Assembly (NCBI RefSeq): GCF_040958095.1
Contig: NC_091209.1
Span: forward strand, 4,239,232-4,303,231
Reading direction: 5' to 3'
DNA: 64,000 nucleotides
Source of the DNA: Procambarus clarkii
Taxonomy: Eukaryota; Arthropoda; Malacostraca; Decapoda; Cambaridae
The notes below the pieces were generated by a model. That model made no database searches, was not told the DNA's origin, and worked only from the letters and a program-made list of their open reading frames with translations. The first letter of the stretch is position 1; the number at the start of each line of letters is the position of its first letter. This document shows positions 51,248-62,135 of the stretch, in pieces. The translations under genes and the position numbers were made by a program.

Positions 51248-51263
51248 AGATAATTTACTTTAC

Positions 51264-51453
51264 CTGTTTAGCGTCTGCATAGCTTTCAATGCCGCCATTG
51301 GAAGAGTTGCAGTTTGCATCGTTGAAATCGAAGCCAGAATATGGGACCCCGGGGTAGGACTCGGAGCCATAGTCAAATGATGTTCCTCCGGTGGTAGGCG
51401 TCCCCTCAGCCCACCACCCGCTCATGTGGTTGAAGACGCAGTCCACATAAATC
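51264..51453 (-). CDS. Alpha-amylase exon A, open (right arm)
   Basis: A 190-nt exon (1 + 63 codons). It reads IYVDCVFNHMSGWW, then GGTSFDYGSESYPGVPYSGFDFND and GGIESYADAKQ. YVDCVFNHM is the conserved amylase calcium-binding/VNH region, and YPGVPY and DFND are typical of animal alpha-amylases. The acceptor is ggccgccAG and the donor is GTAAAG. It fuses in frame with exon B (VRNCK). The left-arm copy is shifted by three single-base losses. Exons encoding the N-terminus would lie further right, but none is recognisable to 64000. Confidence 0.95.
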
Positions 51454-51653
51454 CTGGCGGCCAGAAAGCAGTAAGAAACAACAACCAAAGGCCTATTGTT
51501 TATAATTTTGGGAAATTGATAATAATATAGATACCTTGTATCAGTAGCTGATAATATAATCAACATGAAATATCTAACACAAATATTACATAATGGTTAC
51601 TGAGGGATTAGTTTTTAAGACGACTCTCTGCTGATAACGCTGTATTGATTACT

Positions 51654-51935
51654 CTGTGTTCATGATCATAAGTTGATGACCCTGTGTTGATGACCATAAG
51701 TTGATGAAATGTGTTGATGACCATAAGTTGATGAAATGTGTTGATGACCATAAGTTGATGAAATGTGTTGATGACCATAAGTTGATGAAATGTGTTGATG
51801 ACCATAAGTTGATGAAATGTGTTGATGACCATAAGTTGATGAAATGTGTTGATGACCATAAGTTGATGAAATGTGTTGATGACCATAAGTTGATGAAATG
51901 TGTTGATGACCCTGTGTTGATGATCCTGTACTGAG
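51654..51935. repeat. 27-bp minisatellite, about eight units (right arm)
   Basis: Perfect 27-bp units (ttgatgaaatgtgttgatga ccataag) from about 51695 to 51905, framed by variant copies. The left arm has about two. The frames MKCVDDHKL and its reverse are repeat artefacts. Confidence 0.93.
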
Positions 51936-52019
51936 TTACCAATTAGTACTTAACAGTGTCCATGGAGAAGTGATGTCTAGGTCTTACTGCCTAACCTACT
52001 AGCCTTGTTGAACCTACTT

Positions 52020-52720
52020 GAACTATCCTAATGTTCAACTTCCTGGTCGAATCTTACTTTAACGTTATAGATGGAGGTGGCTTCCACAACTTCTTTTTTC
52101 AATGCATTGCGCTTGTTGGCCCCACCTTAGAGAGTACGAGTATTTCCTTACATTTCTTCGAAACAATTGTTTCCTGCTTCCATGCATGTCATCACGTTAA
52201 ACTTTCTCTCACATATTAAAGAGGCTGTAATCCATCTTTTCAATTCCCTTCAGTATCCTGTATGTTGCAATCATGTCCCCTCTGCCTCTTTGCCTCTTCT
52301 CTCTTCTCTTCTAGGGTTGTGAGATCTTTCCTCGTAGCTTAGTCCTCGTAGCTCTGGCACTAATCATATAGCATACATTTATATTTTTGTTCTATGCCCC
52401 ACAAAGTGCAGCGTCCAGACTGGTGATACATATTTCAGAACTGGTCTAACAAGGCTGTATAGCTAGCCTTGAGAGTGCTCTGGTTTAGGTTTCTAAAAGT
52501 CGTCAAATGACTACTAGCATCCCATATGCTGCTGATGTTACACTATTTATGTGTACCTCTGGAGATAGTGATGGCATTATATCCACACCTGAATCTTCTT
52601 TCTCCTTTTCTAACTTTCAATACCTTACACTTGTTGGGATTGAATTCTATGAACCATTTGTTTATCATCTCCTGGAGTTTGTGTTGATGACCCTGTGCTG
52701 TTAATGCTGTGTTGTTGATC
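52020..52720 (-). pseudogene. Jockey/CR1-like LINE 3' fragment (right arm and beyond)
   Basis: Minus strand: ITSAAYGMLVV-type and TRALSRL blocks upstream, then RGNMIATYRILKGIEKMDY and an ATSI..FK-type end (about 52075). The palindrome match stops being testable at 52282 because the left arm leaves the window. Confidence 0.7.
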
Positions 52721-52965
52721 CAGTGTTGACCATTTTCTGTTAATGATCCCTATGTTGATGATCCTGTGTTGATGATCCTGTGTTGAAGAACCTGTGTTGA
52801 TGACGCTGAATTGATGACCTTGTTCTAATGACCTTGTGTTCGTGTTCCTATGCTGATAGCACTGTATTAATGACTTTGTATTGTGACTGTTTTGATGACG
52901 CAGAATTGATGACCATCTGTTGACGCCGTATTGATGACATTCTTAACACTTTTCGTTCTTGCTAT
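52721..52965. repeat. Degenerate TTGATGAYC repeats
   Basis: Loose repetitions of gttgatgatcctgtg and ttgatgacc words, related to the 27-bp minisatellite at 51695 but diverged. Confidence 0.7.
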
Positions 52966-53127
52966 TAGACGGGGCCCTGTGGTTGCTATAAGACGGGGGG
53001 CCCTGTGATTGCTATAAGACGGGGCCCCTGTGATTGCTATAAGACGGGGCCCTGTGATTGCTATTAGACGGGGCCCTGTGGTTGCTATAAGACGGGGCCC
53101 TGTGGTTGCTATAAGACGGGGCCCTGT
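52966..53127. repeat. 24-bp minisatellite
   Basis: About six to seven copies of a unit like ttgctataagacggggccct gtgg with G-run length variants. Confidence 0.9.
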
Positions 53128-54063
53128 GGAAGTGTGTGTATGACTCTTGGGAAGAACAACATCTCGAAGTCACGTGAAATACCCGGATAAGTAAGTACGG
53201 CTCTCTTGTGCAAAGTACATTGTCATTAAATTATCTTTGCCTCGGTTAGGGAATATAGTTAGGAAATGCCTATTTAATGATGTCAAATAAAGTCATATAT
53301 TCAAGTGTCATTCCAGTGTCTGTTAATGGTTGTACCTGTCTTAGTGATATTGGGCTTACCCTTCCCTTTGACCCCTAGTGACCTAATGCCCTTAATTATT
53401 CAGCACTCCTCCCCTCCGTCAGTCCCTTAGTGAGATGTGTTAATACCACGAGTGTCCCGCCCTTGCTCCCGTGTATTCTATAGTACACCCCAAGTGGTTT
53501 CAGGACTATTCAAGTGACAGGCCACGATCTTGTTACCATTCATTGGTTCCTTACACCTGTCCTGGTAGGATATTGTACTTCTACACGCCCTACGGTTCTC
53601 TCCGGTCTCCTGTCCGGTAAACTCAGGATTTTTGGAATAATGGCCAATTATTCAATTTCCAATAATGGACCAGAGTACGTTGAGGCGCCTCCAGCACCCA
53701 AGGGTGCCCCGCAAACGTCAGAATGTAGTCGTCGTGTTTACTTGTAGAACGTGGAAAATCTGCTATAGGCCACTAGCCGTCTGTTAGGCATATCACCTGC
53801 CTAACAGACGCGTATTAAGAAATAACTTGTCACCTGGTTAGTTCATTTATCTCAATCGCCGCAGAATCCGGTTGGGTTATCAGTTAATTAACTGTAGTGA
53901 ACGAGTGACTTAAGGATAGAGAAAGGGAGAAAGACCGATTGTCTCCACGTGATATCAAGCACAAGCAATGAGACTGCCAGAAATTGTATCTATACGAGAT
54001 ATCAAGCAAGCAACGAGAATGCCAGTGATTGTGTTTCCACGTGATAACAATCACAAACAACGA
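53128..54063. other. Stretch without recognised gene
   Basis: Mixed-composition sequence with no ORF that I can assign. 53940-54060 holds two imperfect copies of a cacgtgata...aagca word. Confidence 0.5.
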
Positions 54064-54480
54064 GACTTCGTGAGACACAACGTAGCTCATTCCTCTCAGT
54101 TCCGGGACCAGTCTGGTGGCATACCTCTGAATCTTCTCTAACTTCGTCTTGTGTTTAACTAGGTATGGACTCCAGGCTGGAGCTGCATACTCCAGGATTG
54201 GTCTTACATAAGTGGCATACAGGGTCCTGAACGATTCCTTACACATGTTTCTAAAGGCAGTTCTTATGTTGGCCAGTCTAGCATATGCCGCTGATGATAT
54301 CCTTTTGATGTGAGCCTCTGGGAGCAGGTTCGGTGTGATATCGACCCCCAGATCTTTCTCTCTATTTGACTCTTGCAGGGTTTTACCTCCCAGATGGTAC
54401 CTTGTGTTCAGCCTTCTGCTACCTTCGCCAAATTTCATTACTTTACACTTTCCTGAGTTGAACTTTAGCAGCCATTTACC
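54064..54480 (-). pseudogene. Jockey/CR1-like LINE fragment
   Basis: Reads WLLKFNSGKCKVMKFGEGSR (after the catalytic region), EKDLGVDITPNL (thumb entry), ISSAAYARLANIRTAFR, YVRPILEYAAPAWSPYL and KIQRYATRLVPELRGMS, all LINE RT C-terminal landmarks. It is open over this range but truncated at both ends. Its 5' side abuts the 50-bp minisatellite exactly at the KWLLKF block. Confidence 0.87.
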
Positions 54481-54733
54481 TGTGTGTGTCATGTCCCCCA
54501 CCACCCAGCCTGGCCACGTGTGGCCACACCTGTGTGTGTCATGTCCCCCACCACCCAGCCTGGCCACGTGTGGCCACACCTGTGTGTGTCATGTCCCCCA
54601 CCACCCAGCCTGGTCACGTGTGGCCACACCTGTGTGTGTCATGTCCCCCACCACCCAGCCTGGCCACGTGTGGCCACACCTGTGTGTGTCATGTCCCCCA
54701 CCACCCAGCCTGGCCACGTGTGGCCACACCTGT
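54481..54733. repeat. 50-bp minisatellite, five units
   Basis: Units start tgtgtgtgtcatgtccccca every 50 bp at 54481, 54531, 54581, 54631 and 54681. Each contains a hairpin-capable ggccacgtgtggcc. Only one base differs among the units in the visible core (tggtcacgtg in the third). Open in several frames; not considered coding. Confidence 0.95.
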
Positions 54734-54808
54734 TCGTCGCACGTGTTCACCCAGTTACACCTGCCACTGTGTCAACTGTGTATACTGGCATGTCTCCGCG
54801 TGCTCTAG

Positions 54809-56195
54809 ATGGGAGCATCTAACATGGGACATGACATGGGAGCATCTAACATGGGAGATAACATGGGAGCATCTAACATGGGAGATAGCATGGGAGTATA
54901 TAACATGGGAGATAACATGGGAGCATCAAACATGGGAGCATCTAACATGGGAGATAACATGGGAGATAGCATGGGAGACAACATGGGAGTATCTAACATG
55001 GGAGCATCTAACATGGGAGATAACATGGGAGATAGCATGGGAGTATATAACATGGGAGATAACATGGGAGCATCTAACATGGGAGATAACATGGGAGCAT
55101 CTAACATGGGAGATAACATGGGAGATAGCATGGGAGTATCTAACATGGGAGATAACATGGGCACATCTAACATGGGAGATAACATGGGAGCATCTAACAT
55201 TGGAGATAACATGGGAGCATCTCTCATGGGAGATACCATGGGAGCATCTAACATGGGAGATAACATGGGAGCATCTAACATGGGAGCATCTAACATGGGA
55301 GATAACATGGGAGCATCTAACGTGGGAGATAGCATGGGAGTATCTAACATGGGAGATAACATGGGAGCATCTAACATGGAAGATAGCATGGGAGTATCTA
55401 ACATGGGAGATAACATGGGCACATCTAACATGGGAACATCAAACATGAGAACATCTATCATGGGAGATACCATGGGAGTAACTATCATGGGAGATAACAT
55501 GGGCACATCTAACATGGGAGATAACATGGGAGCATCTAACATTGGAGATAACATGGGAGCATCTAACATGGGAGCATCTAACATGGAAGATAACATGGGA
55601 GCATCTAACATTGGAGATAACATGGGAGCATCTATCATGGGAGATAACATGGGAGCATCTAACATGGGAGATAACATGGGAGTCTCTAATATGTGAGATA
55701 ACACAGGAACATCTATGATGGGAGATAACATGGGAGCATCTAATATGGGAGATAACATGGGGACATCTATCATTGGAGATAACATGGGAGCATCTAACAT
55801 GGGAGATAACATGGGAGCATCTAACATGGGAGCATCTAACACGGGAGCATCTAACATGGGAGATAACATGGGGACATCTAACATGGGAGATAACATGGTG
55901 GCATCTAACATGGGAGCATCTAACATGGAAGATAACATGGGAGCATCTAACATGGGAGATAACATGGTGGCATCTAACATGGGAGCATCTAACATAGAAG
56001 ATAACATGGGAGCATCTAACATAGGAGATAACATAGGAGCATCTAACATGGGAGATAACATGGGGACATCTAACATGGGAGATAACATGGGAGCATCTAA
56101 CATGGGAGATAACATGGGAGCATCTAACATGGGAGATACCATGGGAGCATCTAACATGGGAGCATCTAACATGGGAGATACCATGGGAGCATCAA
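54809..56195. repeat. Large 27-bp minisatellite with 12- and 15-bp subunits
   Basis: Built from aacatgggagat (12) and aacatgggagcatct (15), mostly alternating as 27 bp, with variants (tagcatgggagtat, accatggg, ctatcatggg). All subunits are multiples of three, so long frames stay open: about 295 codons of MGASNMGDN-type on plus and about 480 codons on minus. I treat these as by-products. No start context, splice pattern or homology supports a protein. Confidence 0.93.
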
Positions 56196-56480
56196 CAGTG
56201 GAGGAGAGTGTGTGTATGTGCAGGGATGAATGACAGGCCGACCTTACTGGCATTACAGTTATTATCTACATTTTGTGTTCTTGAAGTGTTTCCTGTGTTG
56301 ATAGTTGATCAGCCGTCCGACCTGGAGTATATCTCGTCATCACCCGGTACAGGTGACAGGTAGTCTGGTCCAGGAACCTACAGGACAGTTGTAGCTACAG
56401 CAGTCTGTGAGGTATTGTTCCCCGCACACTGTCTGTGGAACAGTACCTGCACACTGTCTGTGTGGTACTGTACTCACATA
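56196..56480. other. Interval between minisatellite and LINE
   Basis: No gene. A short duplication of a cacactgtctgtg word occurs at 56425-56465. Confidence 0.5.
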
Positions 56481-58003
56481 GCTTACTTACCTAGTTGTGC
56501 TTGCGGGGTTGAGCTCTGGCTCTTTGGTCCCGCCTCTCAACTGTCAATTAACTAATGTACAGGTTTCTGAACCTGCTGGGCTCTATCATATCTACACTTG
56601 AAGCTGTGAATGGAGTCAGTCTCCACCACATCACTTCCTAATGCATTCCATTTGTCTACTACTGAAACCGAAAAAATTCTTTCTAATATCTCTGTGGCTC
56701 ATTTGGGCACTTAATTTCCACCTGTGTCCCCTCGTGCGTGTGCCTCTTGTATTAAATAGTCTGTCTTTATCTACCCTATCAATTCCTCTGAGAATCTTGT
56801 ATGTGGTGATCATGTCCCCTCTAACTCTTCTGTCTCCCAGTGACGTGAGGTTTAATTCCCGTAGTCTCTCCTCGTAGCTCATACCCCTCAGTTTGGGTAC
56901 TAGTCTGGTGGCAAACCTTTGAACCTTTTCCAGTTTAGTCTTATGCTTGACTAGATATGGACTGCATGCTGGAACCGCATACTCCAGGATTGGTCTGACA
57001 TATGTGGTATACAAAGGTCTGAAAGATTCCTTACACAAGTTTCTAAAGGCCGTTCTTATGTTAGCCAACCTGGCATGTGCCGCTGATGCTATCTTGATAT
57101 GGGCTTCAGATGACAGATCTGACGTGATATCAACCCCCAGGTCTTTCTCTCTGACTCTTGAAGTATTTCAACTCTCAAATGATACCTTGTATCTGGTCTC
57201 CTGCTCCCTACACCTATCTTCATTACATCACATTTGCTTGGGTAACAACCATTTGTTCGACCATTCCTTCAGCTTGTCCAGTTCTTCTTGAAGCCTCAAA
57301 CTGTCCTTCTCTGTGTTAATCCTTCTCATAATTTTGGCGTCGTCAGCAAACATTGAAAGGAATGAGTCTATACCCTCTGGGAGATCATTTACGTATATCA
57401 GAAACAGGATAGGTCCGAGTACAGAGCCTTGCGGGAGTCCACTGGCGACTTCACACCAATCTGAGGTCTCACCCCTCACTGTAACTCTCTGCTTCCTATT
57501 GCTTAGGTACTCCCTTATCCACTGGAGAGCACTACCAGTTAGTCCTGCCTGTTTCTCCAGCTTATGCATCAGCCTTTTATGGGGAACTGTGTCGAAGGCT
57601 TTCCGACAGTCCCAAAAAAATGCAGTCCACCCATCCTTCTCTTTCATGCTTAATCTTTGTCACCTGATCGTAGAATTCTATTAAGCCTGTAAGGCAAGAT
57701 TTACCCTCCCTGAACCCATGTTCACACAAAGTCCCTTCTCTCCGGATGTGTTACTAGGTTTTTTCTCACGATCTTCTCCATTACCTTGCATAGTATACAA
57801 GTTAAGGACACTGGCCTGTAGTTCAGTGCCTCTTGCCTGTCATCGTTTTTATATATTGGGACTACATTAGCCGTCTTCCACATTTCTGGTAGGTCTCCCG
57901 TCTCCAGTGACCTACTATACACTATGGAGAGTGGCAAGCAAAGTGCTCCTTCACACTCTTTCAATACCCATGGTGAGATTCCGTCCGGGCTAGTGTGTGC
58001 AGC
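56481..58003 (-). pseudogene. Jockey/CR1-like LINE reverse transcriptase
   Basis: On the minus strand: SPDGISPWVLKECEGAL and VVPIYKNDDRQEALNYRPVS (fingers, 57722-58003), FWDCRKAFDTVPHKRL (palm, about 57600), ASGLPQGSVLGPILFLIYVN (about 57430), MFADDAKIMRR (catalytic FADD, about 57345), then in other frames DLGVDI, ANIRTAFRNLCKESF, YVRPILEYAVPA, and the C-terminal TYKILRGIDRVDKDRLFN...GHRWKL (56631-57068). Frame breaks lie near 57240, 57100 and 57680. The 5' side stops at the 42-bp minisatellite. Confidence 0.9.
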
Positions 58004-58715
58004 AACTGTACCCACACACTGTCACTGGTACAGCAGACAGTGTGGTACTGTACCCACACACTGTCACTGGTACAGCAGACAGTGTGGTACTGTACCCACA
58101 CACTGTCACTGGTACAGCAGACAGTGTGGTACTGTACCCACACACTGTCACTGGTACAGCAGACAGTGTGGTCCTGTACCCGCACACTGTCACTGGTACA
58201 GCAGACAGTGTGGTCCTGTACCCGCACACTGTCACTGGTACAGCAGACTGTGTGGTACTGTACCCACACACTGTCACTGGTACAGCAGACAGTGTGGGTA
58301 CTGTACCCACACACACTGTCACTGGTACAGCAGACTGTGTGGTACTGTACCCACACACACTGTCACTGGTACAGCAGACAGTGTGGTACTGTACCCACAC
58401 ACTGTCACTGGTACAGCAGACTGTGTGGTACTGTACCCACACACACTGTCACTGGTACAGCAGACAGTGTGGTACTGTACCCACACACTGTCACTGGTAC
58501 AGCAGACAGTGTGGTACTATACCCGCACACTGTCACTGGTACAGCAGACAGTGTGGTACTGTACCCACACACTGTCACTGGTACAGCAGACTGTGTGGTA
58601 CTGTACCCACACACTGTCACTGGTACAGCAGACAGTGTGGTACTGTACCCACACACTGTCACTGGTACAGCAGACAGTGTGGTACTGTACCCACACACTG
58701 TCACTGGTGTAGTTG
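58004..58715. repeat. 42-bp minisatellite, about 17 units
   Basis: Unit like tgtacccacacactgtcact ggtacagcagacagtgtggtac. The paired words cacactgtc / gacagtgtg make each unit hairpin-capable. Variants add 2 bp (cacacaca) or change cagac to ctgtg. The 42-bp length keeps frames open on both strands; not considered coding. Confidence 0.95.
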
Positions 58716-58779
58716 TTACCCACACTTTAGTCGTGGTGATAGTCTTTAGTACTTTAGTAAACGGGTTTTTGTGGTTGAA

Positions 58780-59279
58780 NNNNNNNNNNNNNNNNNNNNN
58801 NNNNNNNNNNNNNNNNNNNNNNNNNNNNNNNNNNNNNNNNNNNNNNNNNNNNNNNNNNNNNNNNNNNNNNNNNNNNNNNNNNNNNNNNNNNNNNNNNNNN
58901 NNNNNNNNNNNNNNNNNNNNNNNNNNNNNNNNNNNNNNNNNNNNNNNNNNNNNNNNNNNNNNNNNNNNNNNNNNNNNNNNNNNNNNNNNNNNNNNNNNNN
59001 NNNNNNNNNNNNNNNNNNNNNNNNNNNNNNNNNNNNNNNNNNNNNNNNNNNNNNNNNNNNNNNNNNNNNNNNNNNNNNNNNNNNNNNNNNNNNNNNNNNN
59101 NNNNNNNNNNNNNNNNNNNNNNNNNNNNNNNNNNNNNNNNNNNNNNNNNNNNNNNNNNNNNNNNNNNNNNNNNNNNNNNNNNNNNNNNNNNNNNNNNNNN
59201 NNNNNNNNNNNNNNNNNNNNNNNNNNNNNNNNNNNNNNNNNNNNNNNNNNNNNNNNNNNNNNNNNNNNNNNNNNNNNNN
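58780..59279. other. Assembly gap, 500 N
   Basis: Exactly 500 N, which looks like a placeholder of fixed size. Open frames across it are meaningless. Confidence 0.99.
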
Positions 59280-59496
59280 CTAATGTGGTGAGAGTGATCA
59301 CAGTACCTAGTCACAATACCTGGTCCATTACCCGCAATACTTATCACAGTACCAAGACCATTAGGCTTTCTAACATGTTCTCTTCTCAACACCATTTCAC
59401 CCATTCATTCCCCCCACGTAAATGAGGTCTGCTAATTCAGCAACATTCACCTTAAAATATCCACATGCATTTAAGAGATACATAAAAGCCATGGTG

Positions 59497-59578
59497 TACG
59501 GAGTACGGAGTACTCCGTACTACAGGGAGAGATCCGGAGTACTCCGTACTGTAGTACTCCGTACTACAAGTACGGAGC
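59497..59578. repeat. Cluster of short palindromes (GTACGGAGTACTCCGTAC type)
   Basis: Several overlapping copies of agtacggagtactccgtact, a near-perfect palindrome, directly before the GC-rich minisatellite. The last half-palindrome (caagtacggagctggg) merges into the first repeat unit (caagtacagagctggg), which suggests a common origin. Confidence 0.85.
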
Positions 59579-60808
59579 TGGGACCCCTCCCCCTGCCACA
59601 CGTACAGAGCTGGGACCCCTCCCCCTGCCACAAGTACAGAGCTGGGACCCCTCCCCCCTGCCACAAGTACAGAGCTGGGACCCCTCCCCCCTGCCACAAG
59701 TACAGAGCTGGGACCCCCCATTGCCACAAGTACAGAGCTGGGACCCCCCCTGCCACAAGTACAGAGCTGGGATCCCCCCTGCCACAAGTACAGAGCTGGG
59801 ATCCCCCCTGCCACAAGTACAGAGCTGGGACCCCCCCCCTGCCACAAGTACAGAGCTGGGACCCCCCCTGCCACAAGTACAGAGCTGGGACCCCCCTGCC
59901 ACAAGTACAGAGCTGGGACCCCCCCCCCTGCCACAAGTACAGAGCTGGGACCCCCCTCCCTGCCACAAGTACAGAGCTGGGACCCCCCCCCCTGCCACAA
60001 GTACAGAGCTGGGATCCCCCCCTGCCACAAGTACAGAGCTGGGACCCCTCCCCCTGCCACAAGTTCAGAGCTGGGACCCCTCCCCCCTGCCACAAGTACA
60101 GAGCTGGGACCCCTCCCCCTGCCACAAGTATAGAGCTGGGACCCCTCCCCCTGCCACAAGTACAGAGCTGGGACCCCTCCCCCTGCCACAAGTACAGAGC
60201 TGGGACCCCTCCCCCTGCCACAAGTACAGAGCTGGGACCCCTCCCCCTGCCACAAGTACAGAGCTGGGACCCCTCCCCCTGCCACAAGTACAGAGCTGGG
60301 ACCCCTCCCCCTGCCACAAGTACAGAGCTGGGACCCCTCCCCCTGCCACAAGTACAGAGCTGGGACCTCCCCCCTGCCACAAGTACAGAGCTGGGACCCC
60401 CCCCTGCCACAAGTACAGAGCTGGGACCTCCCCCCTGCCACAAGTACAGAGCTGGGACCCCTCCCCCTGCCACAAGTACAGAGCTGGGACCTCCCCCCCT
60501 GCCACAAGTACAGAGCTGGGACCCCCCCTGCCACAAGTACAGAGCTGGGACCTCCCCCCTGCCACAAGTACAGAGCTGGGACCTCCCCCCCTGCCACAAG
60601 TACAGAGCTGGGACCCCCCCTGCCACAAGTACAGAGCTGGGACCTCCCCCCCTGCCACAAGTACAGAGCTGGGACCCCCCCTGCCACAAGTACAGAGCTG
60701 GGACCTCCCCCCTGCCACAAGTACAGAGCTGGGACCTCCCCCCCTGCCACAAGTACAGAGCTGGGACCCCCCCTGCCACAAGTACAGAGCTGGGACCTCC
60801 CCCCCCCC
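59579..60808. repeat. GC-rich minisatellite, about 28-33 bp units, about 40 copies
   Basis: Core ctgccacaagtacagagctg followed by ggac and a C-run of varying length (ccctcccc, cccccc, ctcccccc). The minus strand is strongly G-rich (GGGG runs every 30 bp or so). Long frames are open on both strands and in several registers; not considered coding. Confidence 0.95.
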
Positions 60809-61359
60809 CTGTACTCAGGGAGATATATTTGTCTTAGCATCGTGTTGATGCTGAGTTGTCAGGAATAACAATAAACGGATATAGTTTATATAATACTCGA
60901 AGGAACATATATATAATGTCCCTATATGACTTGAAGCCTCTACAAGGGTGAAGGGTTACCCTCCTGACCTGAACTTTTCACCACAGCTTTTCACAGACTG
61001 ATCTGTTCCTTGGAGCCTAATTCCATTACCTCCAGTCGTCAATGACTTATGCAGATGTGCAAGAATTTGTTTACACTGTTCCATCCGGCTAAGCCATTTC
61101 TCCTCAGCAAACGTCAGTGAACAAGATCAAGAGCATCGGAGAACTTGGTAGTCATCTCAGAGGCGGAAAGTTTACCTTCACAAATTTTCTTGAGTGTCTC
61201 AGAGGCGGAGCGTCGCTCAAGGTCCTGATGTAAGGAGAGTTGTGTCCAGAACTTTAGTGCAGATATCTTGGATACTTTCTCTCTTGGACAACTATTTTAT
61301 CCACGGATATTTTTTCTCGTTTTGTGTCATGGTGGAACCTTAAGTGGGTTTCCTGTTAA
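60809..61359. other. Stretch without recognised gene
   Basis: Contains two cagaggcgga words (about 61157 and 61200) but no ORF or RNA gene that I can support. Confidence 0.5.
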
Positions 61360-61369
61360 AGTGTGTTGT

Positions 61370-61455
61370 TAGGCCATTCACCTGGGCTCTAGGAGACTCG
61401 AACCCTGGATCCTCCGTGTGTGTGAGGCCGAAGCTCTACCGACTGGGCTATTAGT
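61370..61455 (-). repeat. tRNA-derived SINE head
   Basis: Minus strand: tagcccagtcggtagagc (A-box, matches TRGCNNAGYNGG) and, about 45 nt on, gggttcgagtctcc (B-box). It can partly fold like a tRNA, but the anticodon arm is irregular (ctcacacacacggaggatcc). The body beyond the tRNA region is not defined. More likely a retroposon than a working tRNA gene. Confidence 0.7.
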
Positions 61456-62135
61456 AGGCTTAATAAGGATTTGTTTTTTGTTTCTTTATCCCTATCTATC
61501 TGAATTAAAGTAATTTATTACGATTTGGGCAAAATTAATTGAAAATCTCAAAAAATGACAAACACTTGATACTTTTATCAAAAAATAGAAATAATATAGA
61601 CGTGTGAAGTACCTATGACGCTGTGTTTTATGAAAATTTAATAGATATGAAATGAAAATTTGAATCAAGTATTAAGATTTAACTTTTTTTGTAAGATATG
61701 AATTAAAGTGCCAAAAAAATCAGCTCCAAAACCCGTGAACAATAATCCCTCTCCTTATATAAACAACTTTGTATACACTATGTAATGACTCGTATTTAAT
61801 TAACATGATAATGTTGTATGATTTCATAATAAAAAAATTAAAACAAAATTAGATATTCATCACATCTCAACTGTTGCTGACATTTGACTCGTGTCACTCG
61901 GGTAAATCAACATTTAATTAAAAGAACTTTGTTCTCGACAATTTATTTTTATAAAGCTATAATTCTAGGATTTTTTGTACTATAAATAGCGGCAATTTGT
62001 AATAATAATTCGTCTAGCTGCAGACGCTCTAATTCTTTCCTCCAGTCAAACTCTATAATATATTATTAGATGTGTATAAATGGGATAAATTTGATGGTAT
62101 AAAAAGATTGATGGTATAAATTTCTTATACCATCA
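61456..62135. other. AT-rich interval
   Basis: Strongly AT-rich with no coding potential. It ends with three gatggtata words (62091-62130), the last in inverted form, next to the start of the LINE 5' UTR. Confidence 0.55.

Noticed and set aside
53514-53747. 77-codon ORF
   Set aside because: Short, no recognisable domain, no splice or start evidence; likely chance.
57924-59425. ORFs across the 42-bp minisatellite and the N gap
   Set aside because: Frame-preserving tandem repeat, then unknown bases read as X; no support.
59422-60848. ORFs of 375-471 codons on both strands in the GC-rich minisatellite
   Set aside because: Open in several registers on both strands because of repeat composition, with no conserved domain or start context.
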